Counted from the stretch's first letter, positions 45,911 to 56,872 are shown. The stretch: DNA of 64,000 nt from Bradyrhizobium iriomotense (GCF_018129405.1 NZ_JAFCLP010000001.1:992001-1056000); one strand, 5' to 3'. Program-made: numbers and translations. The notes: generated from the sequence alone by a model not told the origin.

Positions 45911-45926
45911 GGGAATGATTGTTCCC
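45911..45926. promoter_or_regulatory. TetR operator 2
   Basis: GGGAA-TGATTG-TTCCC, 13 bases before the tetR ATG, with the same flanking TAATA/CGAATA. Almost identical to operator 1 read in reverse. Confidence 0.75.
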
Positions 45927-46074
45927 GAATAAAGACACGTGGTTGTGATTGTGGGTCCAGCCCCTCTTCGTGTCCCGGACAAGCCGGGCGATGACAGTGA
46001 GTGTGTGTCGCAGACACGCCTTCGCATCCTCGCGGCTGATTTCGCCCGAGCTTTGCTTGATCTCTCCCCCTCGA

Positions 46075-46580
46075 AGCCAAGAGGGCGCAGGGAAGGCCGG
46101 GTGCCGGCTGGCACCCGCGGTCCGCTGCGCGAAAGGTAGCGCAAAAGAACCGCACAGCAGCATACAGGTGAAGCTCAACACACGGCCTTCCCTGCGCAGT
46201 GGTTGGACGGCTTATGCCGCGCTCTCCTGGGAGCCGAATTCCTTCTGGCCTCCCTCACCCCAACGGAATTCACCGGCGTCGCGCCGGTTGACGCGATCAC
46301 CGCCTCCGCAAGAGCTTGGCCGTAGCAACGACGGCCAGGACCACACGGTTTTGCCGTACGCGCGGCCCGCCATTTCGCCGCAGTTTTCCCGGCCCTGTCG
46401 ACGGAGCCGGAAACTTACAGACGAGACGAACCTGACAGCGCCGTTCGTCCGCACGATGCCTAAAGGGCTCACGGAGAGCAATCCGCCCTGCCCTCAAGCT
46501 CTCGCGCCCGACGCTGCCGCGTCCACCGCAAGCCCGGCTCGCGAAAATGACGACCACATGATCGCCCCTCAAGGATGAGC
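46075..46580. repeat. Structured intergenic repeat (about 500 bp)
   Basis: No credible gene lies in 45927-46794; most of it is this element. It opens with 15-base arms GCGCAGGGAAGGCCG (46085-46099) and CGGCCTTCCCTGCGC (46183-46197) that pair perfectly. An inner hairpin GGGTGCC-N4-GGCACCC (46099-46116) lies inside. Further 3' are CACGGTTTTGCCGT-type (about 46349-46362) and CGACGGAGCCGG-type structure. The sequence strongly reminds me of a repeat widespread in Bradyrhizobium genomes and often mis-annotated as an ORF, but I cannot verify copy number here. An ORF frame spans it on the plus strand and is not supported. Confidence 0.55.
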
Positions 46581-46654
46581 CGGGATGGGCGACACATACG
46601 ACAAATCCGAATTTCGGTAAAGCGGAATATTTTCGGTGCGGCGGGTTGACAGCC

Positions 46655-46745
46655 GGGCGACACAGCCCGGTCGCGTAGCCCGGATGGAGCTACAGCAACA
46701 CGGGCCAACGAAAAGGGCGGCGCAAAGCACCGCCCTTCTGCAAAA
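46655..46745 (-). terminator. Hairpins ending the Tyr/Gly-rich protein gene
   Basis: AAGGGCGG (46713-46720) and CCGCCCTT (46730-46737) form a stem; on the minus strand it is followed by TTTTCG. Upstream at 46661-46680, CCGGGCGAC..GCCCGG and TAGCCCGGATGGAGC form part of a common proteobacterial REP-type sequence. Confidence 0.65.
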
Positions 46746-46794
46746 TCCGGAAGCGGATCTGACCGAGAACTACGGCCGCTCGATACGACCGGTA

Positions 46795-47181
46795 TCAGTA
46801 GCCCGGATCGTAATAATAAGGACCACCGCCGTAATAGCCCGGGCCGCCATAGTAAGGACGCGGGCCATAATAATAGTGGTTCTCATAATAGTCGCGGCGC
46901 CGCTGCTCGGCGATCACCCCGCCGATGATGCCGGCGGCCGCGCCCATGAAGGCGAGACCCGCGGCGCTCGGTCCACGTCGATAGTAGTGGCGACGACGCG
47001 CCGCGCTGAAATCCGTGGCGTCGGAGGACGCCTGACCTGCCGTCACAGCCTTGGTGGACGCCTGGGCCGGCCGAGGAGCTGCCGCAGCCGAGGGCGATAC
47101 CGAGGTTGCGAGCAGCGCCAGGCCTGCGCATGCGGCCAGGACGGTGTTGCGGCCTGCTGCGGAAATCATGAGTCTGCTCAT
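46795..47181 (-). CDS. Secreted Tyr/Gly-rich protein
   Basis: The 128-residue product has a signal peptide (about 1-36). After AARRRHYYRRGPSAAGLAF comes a glycine-rich hydrophobic hairpin (MGAAAGIIGGVIAEQRR) and a tail of tyrosine and glycine (ENHYYYGPRPYYGGPGYYGG). The glycine-zipper-like stretch suggests outer-membrane association. AGGAAGG precedes ATG 47181. It is unlikely to be an enzyme. Confidence 0.75.
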   Translation of the reverse strand: MSRLMISAAGRNTVLAACAGLALLATSVSPSAAAAPRPAQASTKAVTAGQASSDATDFSAARRRHYYRRGPSAAGLAFMGAAAGIIGGVIAEQRRRDYYENHYYYGPRPYYGGPGYYGGGPYYYDPGY

Positions 47182-47472
47182 CTTGACCTTCCTCTGCTTT
47201 CGCCCAATCACATCCATGCAAACCGTCCGTAACGCGCAAACCACTGAATTGGTTTCAGGATCGCGGCAATCTGCCACGCTTTGAACGATTGTAAACCGAA
47301 CCATCCGATCCAGCTTGCGCCACTCAACCTGAGCGGATAATGAACAGCCGCGCCGTTTTTCGGTGGCCGTAAGCGTTCACGTGAACCAACGCATCAACCG
47401 ACGCCGTCGGAATCGATGCCAATTTCCAGGGTTCAACGTGACTGACGCGTCCTTTTCCTCAAGAGAAATCAG
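47182..47472. other. Intergenic spacer between divergent genes
   Basis: About 290 bases with no gene; it holds the promoters of the Tyr/Gly-rich protein and the DUF2798 gene. No clear operator was seen. Confidence 0.4.
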
Positions 47473-47730
47473 ATGATTGCGGTTCGCAAACTGCCGGCGC
47501 GCTATGCGCCGATCGTGATGCCATTCGTGCTGTCCATCCTCATGACGGCCGTGGTGTCGGTCATTTCGACGCTGCGGAGCCTCGGCGCAACGCCGGCGTT
47601 CCTGGTCACCTGGCCCGGCGCCTGGGGCCTGTCATGGCTCGTCGCCTTCCCAACGCTGCTCGTGGTGCTGCCGCTGGTCCGCCGGATCGTGGCCTGCCTC
47701 GTCGCGTCCCCGTCTCAACCAGGCCGATAG
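47473..47730 (+). CDS. DUF2798 membrane protein
   Basis: The 85-residue protein has two membrane helices: KLPARYAPIVMPFVLSILMT and PGAWGLSWLVAFPTLLVVLP. P...MPF.LS..MT..VS.IST.R..G and AW..SW.VAFP are the DUF2798 signature. The function of the family is unknown. It converges on the ClC gene. Confidence 0.75.
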   Translation: MIAVRKLPARYAPIVMPFVLSILMTAVVSVISTLRSLGATPAFLVTWPGAWGLSWLVAFPTLLVVLPLVRRIVACLVASPSQPGR

Positions 47731-47777
47731 AAGGCGCGGACGGCGGCGCACCCAGCACGCCGTCCCGCCTCAACGCT

Positions 47778-49565
47778 TTACGACAACGCCCCCAGCACGC
47801 CGCGCGTGGCCTTGTCGATCTCCTCGACATAGCGGCGGCGCGCGAAGTTCTCGGTGAGGAAGCCGACCACCTTGCGGCTGTCGGTGGAATCGACCACCGC
47901 CAGCATCTCCGCCTCCGCCTCGTCGAACACCGCCATCGCCGACTTCACGTTCATTTCCGGGATCAGCACGATGTCGATCAGGCGGGCGAGCTCGATCACC
48001 TGGATGTCGTCTGCGATGGTGTCGAGATCGCTGGAGTACAGGTCGGGCAGCAGGACGAGGCCGACATATTCGTCCGCGTTGTTGACGATGACTATACCTG
48101 GCCGCGACCCCAGCGCGAATTCGCGGCGCACAGCCGCGATCGTCGTGGTCGAAGGCACTTTGCCGACGTCCGAGCGCATCAGGCGCTCGACGGTGAGATT
48201 GCGCAGCCAGCCGACGTCATTGGCGCTGCGGATGGTCTCGCCGCGCAGATGCAGGCGCCAGGTCGAGAAGGAGTGGCCGAACATGAAGCGCACGCAGATC
48301 GAGGTGACGATGCAGCCGGCCAGCACCACGGCGGTGACGTCGACATTGCGGGTCATCTCGAGCACGAGGAACGACATCGTCAGGGGGCCGCCGACGATGG
48401 CAACGCCCAGCGTCGCCATGCCCGTCAGCATCGCCACCAGCGGATCGATCACGAAGTTCGGACTGATCAGTTCCAACAGCTCGGCGAAGAACTTCCCGAT
48501 CAGGCTGCCGACGAACAACGAGGCGAAGAACAGGCCGCCGCGGAAGCCCGAGGCGAGCGAGATCAGGCAGGCCGTCACTTTCAGGGCGATGATCAGCGCG
48601 ATCAGGCCGATCGTCATGTCGTGAAACAGATCGAGCACCATGGCGCCGTGGCCGGCCGCCAGCACCTGCGGCGTGACAATCGCAAAGGCGCCGACGATGA
48701 GGCCGCCAAACACCGGACGAAGCCAGACCGGCAGCCAGGCGAACAGGCGCTCGAACATCGGCGAGGAACGCATCACGGCGATACCAACGCCGCTGGTGAT
48801 GAGGGCGAGCCCGATCAGCGCCAGGTACTGCTCGACGCCGACGGAGCTGACCTTGGGTATCTCCAATGAATACGGTGCGCCGCCGAGCCATTGCGCCGTC
48901 AGCGCGCCCGCCAGCGAGGCCGCGAGGATCGGCGCGGCGCTGCCGACCGAATAGACGCCGACGATCAGCTCGCAGGCGTAGAAGGCGCCGGTGATCGGCG
49001 CACCGAATGCGGCCGCAATCGCGGCGGCCGCACCGCAGCCGACCATCAGGCGAAGATCGTTGCGGCGCAGATTGAAGAACTTGCCGAGCAGCGAGGCGAT
49101 GCCCGAGCCGATCTGGGTATAGCCGGCCTCGAGCCCGACCGAGGCACCGCAGCCGTTGGAGATCAGCGTCTGGCTCGACACCACCACGCTGTCGCGCATC
49201 GAGAGATTGCCGCCGCGCAGCGCGTTGGCCTCGATCGGGTCGACCGCGTTGGAGATCTTCATCCGCCGCCGCGACCATTCCATGATGCCGAGCGCCAACC
49301 CGCCGAGCGCAGGCGCGAGCAGCGCGGCCCAGGGGCTCACGCGCGCATTGGCCGACAGGCGAACGTCGACGGGAATGCCGTAGATCACCACATGGGCGAT
49401 CTGCGCGATCTCGGCCATCAGCGTCACGACGGCGCCGGCAAGCGTGCCGATCACGAGCGCCAGCGGGATCAGGTAGAACTCGTTGCTGCGCAGCAGCGCG
49501 CGCAGCCGAACCATGGTGCGGTTCGTTCCCTTGCGATCGACGAGATGCCTGATCCGTACGAACAC
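47778..49565 (-). CDS. ClC-family chloride channel/antiporter with CBS domains
   Basis: The 595-residue protein has about ten or more membrane helices. The selectivity/gating region is SNGCGASVGLEAGYTQIGSG, which keeps the gating glutamate of antiporters. GFRGGLFFASLFVGSLIG is the second signature. The C-terminal cytosolic part (about 440-595) has two CBS-like repeats (VERLMRSDVGKVPSTTTIAA...). It moves chloride in exchange for protons or fluoride-like ions. The start at GTG 49565 is uncertain; ATG 49514 is a good alternative, beginning MVRLRALLRSNEFYLIP. It lies 12 bases after the aldolase gene and may share its transcript. Confidence 0.87.
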   Translation of the reverse strand: MFVRIRHLVDRKGTNRTMVRLRALLRSNEFYLIPLALVIGTLAGAVVTLMAEIAQIAHVVIYGIPVDVRLSANARVSPWAALLAPALGGLALGIMEWSRRRMKISNAVDPIEANALRGGNLSMRDSVVVSSQTLISNGCGASVGLEAGYTQIGSGIASLLGKFFNLRRNDLRLMVGCGAAAAIAAAFGAPITGAFYACELIVGVYSVGSAAPILAASLAGALTAQWLGGAPYSLEIPKVSSVGVEQYLALIGLALITSGVGIAVMRSSPMFERLFAWLPVWLRPVFGGLIVGAFAIVTPQVLAAGHGAMVLDLFHDMTIGLIALIIALKVTACLISLASGFRGGLFFASLFVGSLIGKFFAELLELISPNFVIDPLVAMLTGMATLGVAIVGGPLTMSFLVLEMTRNVDVTAVVLAGCIVTSICVRFMFGHSFSTWRLHLRGETIRSANDVGWLRNLTVERLMRSDVGKVPSTTTIAAVRREFALGSRPGIVIVNNADEYVGLVLLPDLYSSDLDTIADDIQVIELARLIDIVLIPEMNVKSAMAVFDEAEAEMLAVVDSTDSRKVVGFLTENFARRRYVEEIDKATRGVLGALS

Positions 49566-49577
49566 CTTTTGCCCGCC

Positions 49578-50231
49578 CTACCCTTCCGACAGGCCGTAGC
49601 CGGCCATGCGCTGGCGGACCCGCTCGATCTCGTCACTGGAAAGCAGCGGCGGTTGTCCGATCTGAAGGCAGCCGTGATACTGCCGCGCCAGCGTCTCGAC
49701 CTCGACGGCGAGCCACATCGCCTTGTCCAGCGTCTTACCGATCGCGATCATGCCGTGATGGTCGAGCAAACAGGCGAACCGCCCCTCCAGCGCCCGCACC
49801 GCGTGCTCGGACAGTTCCTCCGTTCCGAAGGTGGCATAGGGCGCGCAGCGGATGCTGTCGCCGCCGGCAGCCGCGATCATGTAGTGCACGGGCGGGATCT
49901 CCATGCCCATGATCGCCAGGATGGTGCAATAGGTCGGATGGGCGTGGACGACGGCGTTGACGTCGGGCCGCGACTTCAGGATGTCGCGATGGAAGCGCCA
50001 TTCGCTGGACGGCTTCTGATGGTGCGCATGCGAGCCGTCCATCGCCATGAACACGATCTGGTCCGGCGTCATGGCGTCATAGGGCACGCTGGTCGGCGTG
50101 ACCAGAAGCCCGTCCGCATGCCGGACACTGATATTACCCGAGGTGCCCTGGTTGATGCCGAGCGCATTCATGCGACGGCAGGCGTCGATGATGGCCTGTC
50201 TCTTGGCGAGCTCGTCCGCTGTCATCGACAT
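49578..50231 (-). CDS. Class II aldolase, L-fuculose-phosphate-aldolase type
   Basis: The 217-residue protein belongs to the FucA/AraD superfamily. GTSGNISVRHADGLLVTPTS is the phosphate site, SSEWRFHRDI carries the catalytic glutamate, and VVHAHPTYCTILA plus the later LLDHHGMIA supply the three zinc histidines. It should cleave a deoxy-sugar phosphate or epimerise a pentose. AGGAA precedes ATG 50231. No sugar kinase or isomerase is adjacent, so the substrate is open. Confidence 0.87.
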   Translation of the reverse strand: MSMTADELAKRQAIIDACRRMNALGINQGTSGNISVRHADGLLVTPTSVPYDAMTPDQIVFMAMDGSHAHHQKPSSEWRFHRDILKSRPDVNAVVHAHPTYCTILAIMGMEIPPVHYMIAAAGGDSIRCAPYATFGTEELSEHAVRALEGRFACLLDHHGMIAIGKTLDKAMWLAVEVETLARQYHGCLQIGQPPLLSSDEIERVRQRMAGYGLSEG

Positions 50232-50381
50232 CCCGATTTCCTGCGCTGGTGAAAGGGGAAGTACGTCAAAGCAACATGGCAGTGCAAGCGAAAGCGACCG
50301 ATCCGTCCGCCATCTTGACGGCGCACGCGCAACTTCTCGAAATAGACCGTAAAATCAACAAATTAACAGATTGTCGCAGGC

Positions 50382-51008
50382 CTACGAAAGGCTCGCCCGG
50401 ACAGCCGCAACGCCGTTGATCACGAACTGCACCGAATAGGCGGCGAGCAGCATGCCGAGCACACGCGAGAGCACGGCGTTCCCGGTGCGCCCGAGGGTGC
50501 GGGCGATCAGACTTGCGGAGAGAAAGCAGAGCATGCAGAGCAGGCACACCGCCAGCACGATCGCGATGATGATCGCGAGCCGCGCTCCATAGCCGGCGTC
50601 GCCCGACAGGAGCAGCGTGGTCGCGATCGCGCCGGGGCCGGCCATCATGGGGATGGCCAGGGGAAACACCGCGACGTCGGAGGCATGCTCCGAGGTCGCC
50701 TTGTCGGCCTCGCGGGCCTCGCGATGCGGGCGGTCGCCGAAGATCATCTGGTAGGAGACGCCGAACAGCAGCAGCCCGCCGGCGATCTGGAAGGCGGGGA
50801 TGCCGATCCCGAGCTGGCGCAGCAGCCAGTTTCCGACCAGCGCGATCACGACCAGGATCGAGGCCGCGATCAGCGGCGCGCGCAGCGCGATCGTCCGCTT
50901 GACCTTGTCGGGCATGCCGGAGGTCGCGGCCAGGAAGGCCGGCGCAAGGCCGACCGGATCGACCACCAGCAGCAGCGTCACGAAGGCGGACAGGGCGAAG
51001 TCAAGCAT
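50382..51008 (-). CDS. MarC-family integral membrane protein
   Basis: The 208-residue protein has about six membrane helices: FVTLLLVVDPVGLAPAFLAA, LQIAGG-type FQIAGGLLLFGVSYQMIFGD, AIPMMAGPGAIATTLLL (the family motif), and a C-terminal pair. MarC proteins (UPF0056) have no proven transport activity. ATG 51008 opens the first helix; the longer frame is not needed. Confidence 0.87.
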   Translation of the reverse strand: MLDFALSAFVTLLLVVDPVGLAPAFLAATSGMPDKVKRTIALRAPLIAASILVVIALVGNWLLRQLGIGIPAFQIAGGLLLFGVSYQMIFGDRPHREAREADKATSEHASDVAVFPLAIPMMAGPGAIATTLLLSGDAGYGARLAIIIAIVLAVCLLCMLCFLSASLIARTLGRTGNAVLSRVLGMLLAAYSVQFVINGVAAVRASLS

Positions 51009-51153
51009 TGGAAAGCGTCTCTGGCGTAGCTCAGGCAGGAAGCCATAGCGGCTCGCGGCCGCCTTCGCGAGGAACATTTGCTCATCCCGACTCTTGATCG
51101 CCTGAGGATTGAGGAAGGCAACGCCTTCCCATGTCACCGCAAGAGGAGGACGT

Positions 51154-51720
51154 ATGGCTAAACGAGCGAAGAAACGCACAACCAAGAAGGCCGCGGCGCG
51201 CCGGCCGCGTCAGGCGCCGAAGATGCTCAGCGACCTGTTCCTGGCAACGCTGAAGGACATCTATTTCGCCGAGAACAAGATCATCAAGACCCTGCCCAAG
51301 ATGGCCAAGGCCGCACAGTCGAAGGACCTCACGGCTGCCTTCAACAAGCATCTGCGCGAGACCCAGGGTCAGGTCAAGCGTCTCGACCAGATCTTCAAGA
51401 TGCTGGGCAAGCCCGCACGCGGCAAGCCTTGCGAGGCCATCAACGGCATCGCGGACGAGGGCGCCGAGATCATGAAGGAGTTCAAGGGAGCCCCCGCCCT
51501 CGACGCCGGACTGCTCGCAGCGGCGCAATCGGTCGAGCATTACGAGATCTCCCGCTACGGCACGCTGCGCACCTGGGCCGAGGAGCTCGGCATGCAGGAC
51601 GCAGCCAGGCTGCTCCAGGAGACGCTCGACGAGGAAGAAGCGACCGATCGCACGCTGACCGAGCTCGCTACCTCGGTCATCAACCTCGAAGCGGAAGGCG
51701 AGTATCGCGCCGCTGCCTGA
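51154..51720 (+). CDS. YciE/DUF892 ferritin-like protein with basic N-terminal tail
   Basis: The 188-residue protein is a four-helix ferritin-like bundle of the DUF892 family: LFLATLKDIYFAENKIIKTL, FNKHLRETQGQVKRLDQIFK, AAQSVEHYEISRYGTLRTWA and LGMQDAARLLQETLDEEEAT. The Glu and His pairs (FAEN, EHYE, DEEE) could bind two metals. An N-terminal tail of about 25 residues (MAKRAKKRTTKKAAARRPRQ) looks DNA-binding, as in histone-tailed Dps proteins. GAGGAGG precedes ATG 51154. Confidence 0.85.
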   Translation: MAKRAKKRTTKKAAARRPRQAPKMLSDLFLATLKDIYFAENKIIKTLPKMAKAAQSKDLTAAFNKHLRETQGQVKRLDQIFKMLGKPARGKPCEAINGIADEGAEIMKEFKGAPALDAGLLAAAQSVEHYEISRYGTLRTWAEELGMQDAARLLQETLDEEEATDRTLTELATSVINLEAEGEYRAAA

Positions 51721-51744
51721 TGCCGCGCCGCGCTATCACGACAG

Positions 51745-51773
51745 GACGCCGCGGCCAGGCCGCGGCGTTTGCT
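51745..51773 (+). terminator. Rho-independent terminator
   Basis: ACGCCGCGGCC (51746-51756) and GGCCGCGGCGT overlap as a near-perfect hairpin followed by TTGCTTGTT. It ends the ferritin-like gene. Confidence 0.65.
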
Positions 51774-51834
51774 TGTTGGATCGCACGATGGCGCATGGCA
51801 CGTCAGCGCCACTGCACTGGATTTCCCGGGAACC

Positions 51835-51863
51835 AGCCCCATATGGGGGCTTTCCCAGCCCCC
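51835..51863 (+). promoter_or_regulatory. Alternative hairpins in the hsp20 leader
   Basis: The block GGGGGCT (51845-51851) can pair with AGCCCC just upstream (51835-51840, loop ATATG) or with AGCCCCC downstream (51857-51863, loop TTCCC). These two hairpins exclude each other and end 11 bases before the hsp20 ATG. This could be a temperature-sensitive leader. A typical ROSE-type anti-Shine-Dalgarno is not obvious. Confidence 0.35.
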
Positions 51864-51874
51864 GAGTCCGCATC

Positions 51875-52258
51875 ATGCAACCCAAAAATCCCCTCGACTG
51901 GATGCTGTCCGAAGCCCTGGACTCGCTGACCCGCGCCGAACGGCTGCGGCACCAGTTCGGCCGCCAGGAAGCCTGCTGGGAGCCGCCGATCGACGTGCTC
52001 GAGACCGAGCATGAGCTTTTGATCCTGGTCGCGCTTCCCGGCGTCAATCCGGACAATGTCGAGACGGTCATCCATGACGGCGTGCTGGTGATCTCCGGCC
52101 TGCGCACGCTTCCGCCGGAGCTTCGCAACGCCCGCATCCACCGGCTCGAGCTGCCGCAGGGGCGTTTTGAGCGCCGCATTGCATTGCCCCTTGGCCGCTA
52201 CGCCATCAGCCGTTTCGTGATGGACGGCTGCGTCGCACTGCGCCTCGCCAAATCCTGA
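51875..52258 (+). CDS. Hsp20-family small heat shock protein
   Basis: The 127-residue protein has an alpha-crystallin domain: WEPPIDVLETEHELLILVAL, PGVNPDNVETVIHDGVLVIS, GLRTLPPE and ERRIALPLGRYAISRFVMDG, with a C-terminal VALRLAKS in place of the usual IxI motif. ATG 51875 (MQPKNPLDWMLSEALDSL) has almost no ribosome site. It is followed 8 bases later by lon, so a holdase and an ATP-dependent protease are made together. Confidence 0.85.
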   Translation: MQPKNPLDWMLSEALDSLTRAERLRHQFGRQEACWEPPIDVLETEHELLILVALPGVNPDNVETVIHDGVLVISGLRTLPPELRNARIHRLELPQGRFERRIALPLGRYAISRFVMDGCVALRLAKS

Positions 52259-52266
52259 GGTCGATC

Positions 52267-54684
<2,418 letters not shown>

Positions 54685-54688
54685 TGCG

Positions 54689-54844
54689 ATGAAGAAACTG
54701 CTGGAAAAAGCGAGGAGATCGCGCAAGACGCAGCGACTGCGCCAGCTGCTCGATCGCGCCATCGACCGGGTTCGCGATGCGCTCGCAGGCCCCGGGGCGC
54801 GGCTTCAGCCGGTCCCGGTCCGGGTGAAGCGCCGCAAGGGTTGA
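54689..54844 (+). CDS. Small basic protein after lon (51 aa)
   Basis: The product starts MKKLLEKARRSRKTQRLRQL and ends VPVRVKRRKG, one strongly basic amphipathic helix and a Pro/Arg tail. ATG 54689 follows GGAG. It begins 4 bases after the lon stop and ends before a strong terminator, so it is the third gene of the hsp20-lon operon. Its charge suggests nucleic-acid or membrane binding. Confidence 0.55.
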   Translation: MKKLLEKARRSRKTQRLRQLLDRAIDRVRDALAGPGARLQPVPVRVKRRKG

Positions 54845-54881
54845 GCCCCTCCGTCTCAAGCCCTCGCGGCTGCCCCAAATA

Positions 54882-54912
54882 AAAGGCCCCCTCCTTGCGA
54901 GGGGGCCTTTGC
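54882..54912. terminator. Bidirectional terminator
   Basis: AAAGGCCCCCT (54882-54892) and AGGGGGCCTTT (54900-54910) pair over 11 bases with T runs on both strands, between the lon operon and the convergent HU gene. Confidence 0.85.
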
Positions 54913-54916
54913 GTTA

Positions 54917-55219
54917 TCAGGCCACGGCGTCCTTGGCAGCCTTGACCGGGCGGGCGCGGACGATCTTCCGGGCCGGCTTGGCCTTGAACATCATCTCTTC
55001 ACCCGTGAACGGGTTGGTGCCCTTGCGCGCCTTGGTCGCGGGCTTCTTGATGACCACGAACTTGGCGAAGCCCGGCACCAGGAACAGGCCGTTCTTCTTG
55101 AGCTCCTTGTGGCCGACGTCGGTCAGCGTCTCCATGACGCTCTTGACGTCGCGCTTGGAAAGCTCGGTGGCGGTCGCAATCTTTTCGATCAACTGCGATT
55201 TGGACATTTGGGCTGGCAT
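54917..55219 (-). CDS. hup: HU-type nucleoid protein
   Basis: The 100-residue protein has an N-terminal helix pair (MSKSQLIEKIATATELSKRD) and the HU dimer and arm region (LFLVPGFAKFVVIKKPATKA, RKGTNPFTGEEMMFKAKPAR). This binds and bends DNA. GAGGAG stands before ATG 55219 (MPAQMSK), so the longer start is kept. The C-terminal VRARPVKAAKDAVA is a basic tail slightly longer than in E. coli HU. Confidence 0.9.
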   Translation of the reverse strand: MPAQMSKSQLIEKIATATELSKRDVKSVMETLTDVGHKELKKNGLFLVPGFAKFVVIKKPATKARKGTNPFTGEEMMFKAKPARKIVRARPVKAAKDAVA

Positions 55220-55561
55220 CGTGTCTCCTCTGATTCGTTGCCGGTTGCATATTAGACCAAGCGGCGAAGGCCTATAGCCTTCTGCACAGTTTTGTCGCGA
55301 TTTTACGGGCTTTTTTGGCCCCCTGTGGCAAAAAACCCTGCTTTTTAGCTACTTCCGGAGCGAAAGAAGCCTCGGGCAGCGGATTTTACCTTGTTTCAAA
55401 GGCCCGCACGCAACCTTGCTAAAGCTGATTCGCGGCTTTCGACAAGCGACGACCAGCCTCTTTGTGCGAGGAGGGGTGCGTTTCACCCTAGAAAATAAGG
55501 GTTGGATCGCACCGCAGCCGCTCTCTCTCCCCGTTTTACGGGGAGAGAGAGGAGAAAGCAG
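55220..55561. other. Intergenic region upstream of HU
   Basis: A 342-base spacer with no gene. It holds the HU promoter. A hairpin CTCTCTCTCCCCG (55521-55533)/CGGGGAGAGAGAG (55539-55551) lies just downstream of the thiolase stop and resembles one arm of the long intergenic repeat; it may act as that gene's terminator. The T-rich stretch at 55280-55350 contains GGGCTTTTTTGGCC. Confidence 0.5.
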
Positions 55562-56794
55562 CTAGACGCGCTCGATGATGATGGCGGGCGCCATGCCGCC
55601 GGCGGCGCACATGGTGACGAGACCACGCTTCAGGTCACGCCGCTCGAGCTCGTCGAGCACGGTGCCGATCAGGATCGAGCCGGTTGCGCCGATGGGATGG
55701 CCGAGCGCGATCGAGCCGCCATTGACGTTGACCTTGGCGCGGTCGAGCTTGAGGTCGCGGATGTATTTTTCAGCCACCACCGCAAAGGCCTCGTTGATCT
55801 CGAACAGGTCGATGTCGTCGATGGAGAGCCCGGCCTTGGCCAGCACCTTACGCGTCGCCGGCACCGGCGCGTTCAGCATCAGGGTCGGAGAGTCCCCCAT
55901 GTTGGCCATCGCGACGACACGGGCGCGGGCTTTAAGGCCATGCGCCTTGGCATAGGCTGGCGAAGCCAAGAGGATCGCAGCGGCGCCGTCGACGACGCCG
56001 GACGAGTTGCCGGCGTGATGGACGAAGTCGATCTTCAGGTCCGGATATTTCTGCAGGATCAGGCCGCGATAGGTCGTGCCCTTGTCGTCGAGCGCATAGT
56101 CGGCGACGGCGGGGAACGCCGGCTTCAGGCTGCTGAGGCCCTCCATCGTGGTCTGCGGCCGCGGATATTCTTCATGGTCGAGCGCGAGGCCGCCGTCCTC
56201 GCGATGCACGGGCACGAGGCTCTTCTTGAAGTGGCCGTTCGCGATCGCATGCGCGGCGCGGTTCTGGCTTTCGAGACCGAGCGCGTCGACGTCACGTCGC
56301 GTGATGCCTTCCATGGTCGCGATCGCATCGGCGCAGACGCCCTGATGCGACTGCGGATGCCGTGCACGAAGGCGCAGATTGCCGGAATCCATCATCATCG
56401 GACCGCCGCCGCGCCGCCCTTCCATCGACATCATCTCGCAGCCGCCGGCGATGACGAGGTCTTCGGCGCCAGCCATGATCGAGGATGCCGCCATGTTGAC
56501 GCTGGTGATGCCGGAGCCACAAAAACGATCCAGCGTCACCGCGCTGGCGCGCACGTCATAGCCGGCATCGAGCGCCGACATGCGGCCGAGATCGCCGCTT
56601 TGCGTTGCGACCTGCGCGCTGCAGCCCCAGACGATGTCGTCGACATCGGCGGTGTTGATGCCGGTGCGATCGGCGAGCGCACGCAGCACGGTTGCCCCGA
56701 GCTGCTGCGGATGAATGCCCGACAGTGCTCCCTTGCCGGCCTTGCCGATACCCCGCGGGGTGCGGCAGGCATCGATGATCAGCGCGTCAGCCAT
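55562..56794 (-). CDS. Acetyl-CoA acetyltransferase (thiolase)
   Basis: The 410-residue thiolase II-type enzyme joins or splits acyl-CoA units. The acylated cysteine lies in TLDRFCGSGITSVNMAASSI, the histidine in GGSIALGHPIGATGS, and the second cysteine in VTMCAAGGMAPAII; NEAFAVVAEKYI is also present. ATG 56794 opens MADALIIDACRTPRGIGKAG; the longer frame is rejected. It is monocistronic, flanked by a long repeat upstream. It may act in beta-oxidation or PHB-related metabolism; a paaJ-like or fadA role cannot be decided here. Confidence 0.9.
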   Translation of the reverse strand: MADALIIDACRTPRGIGKAGKGALSGIHPQQLGATVLRALADRTGINTADVDDIVWGCSAQVATQSGDLGRMSALDAGYDVRASAVTLDRFCGSGITSVNMAASSIMAGAEDLVIAGGCEMMSMEGRRGGGPMMMDSGNLRLRARHPQSHQGVCADAIATMEGITRRDVDALGLESQNRAAHAIANGHFKKSLVPVHREDGGLALDHEEYPRPQTTMEGLSSLKPAFPAVADYALDDKGTTYRGLILQKYPDLKIDFVHHAGNSSGVVDGAAAILLASPAYAKAHGLKARARVVAMANMGDSPTLMLNAPVPATRKVLAKAGLSIDDIDLFEINEAFAVVAEKYIRDLKLDRAKVNVNGGSIALGHPIGATGSILIGTVLDELERRDLKRGLVTMCAAGGMAPAIIIERV

Positions 56795-56872
56795 TGGCGT
56801 TGTCCTCTTGTTGTTGGTGTTGAGGACGGTTTTGAATAAGGGGAAGAGTGGAGTCAATGTGCGCTGCTGCAC

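Noticed and set aside
45949-46578. A 209-residue plus-strand frame in the structured repeat
   Set aside because: It has no ribosome site, crosses strong hairpins, and resembles a frame commonly mis-annotated in a repeat family; treated as repeat DNA.
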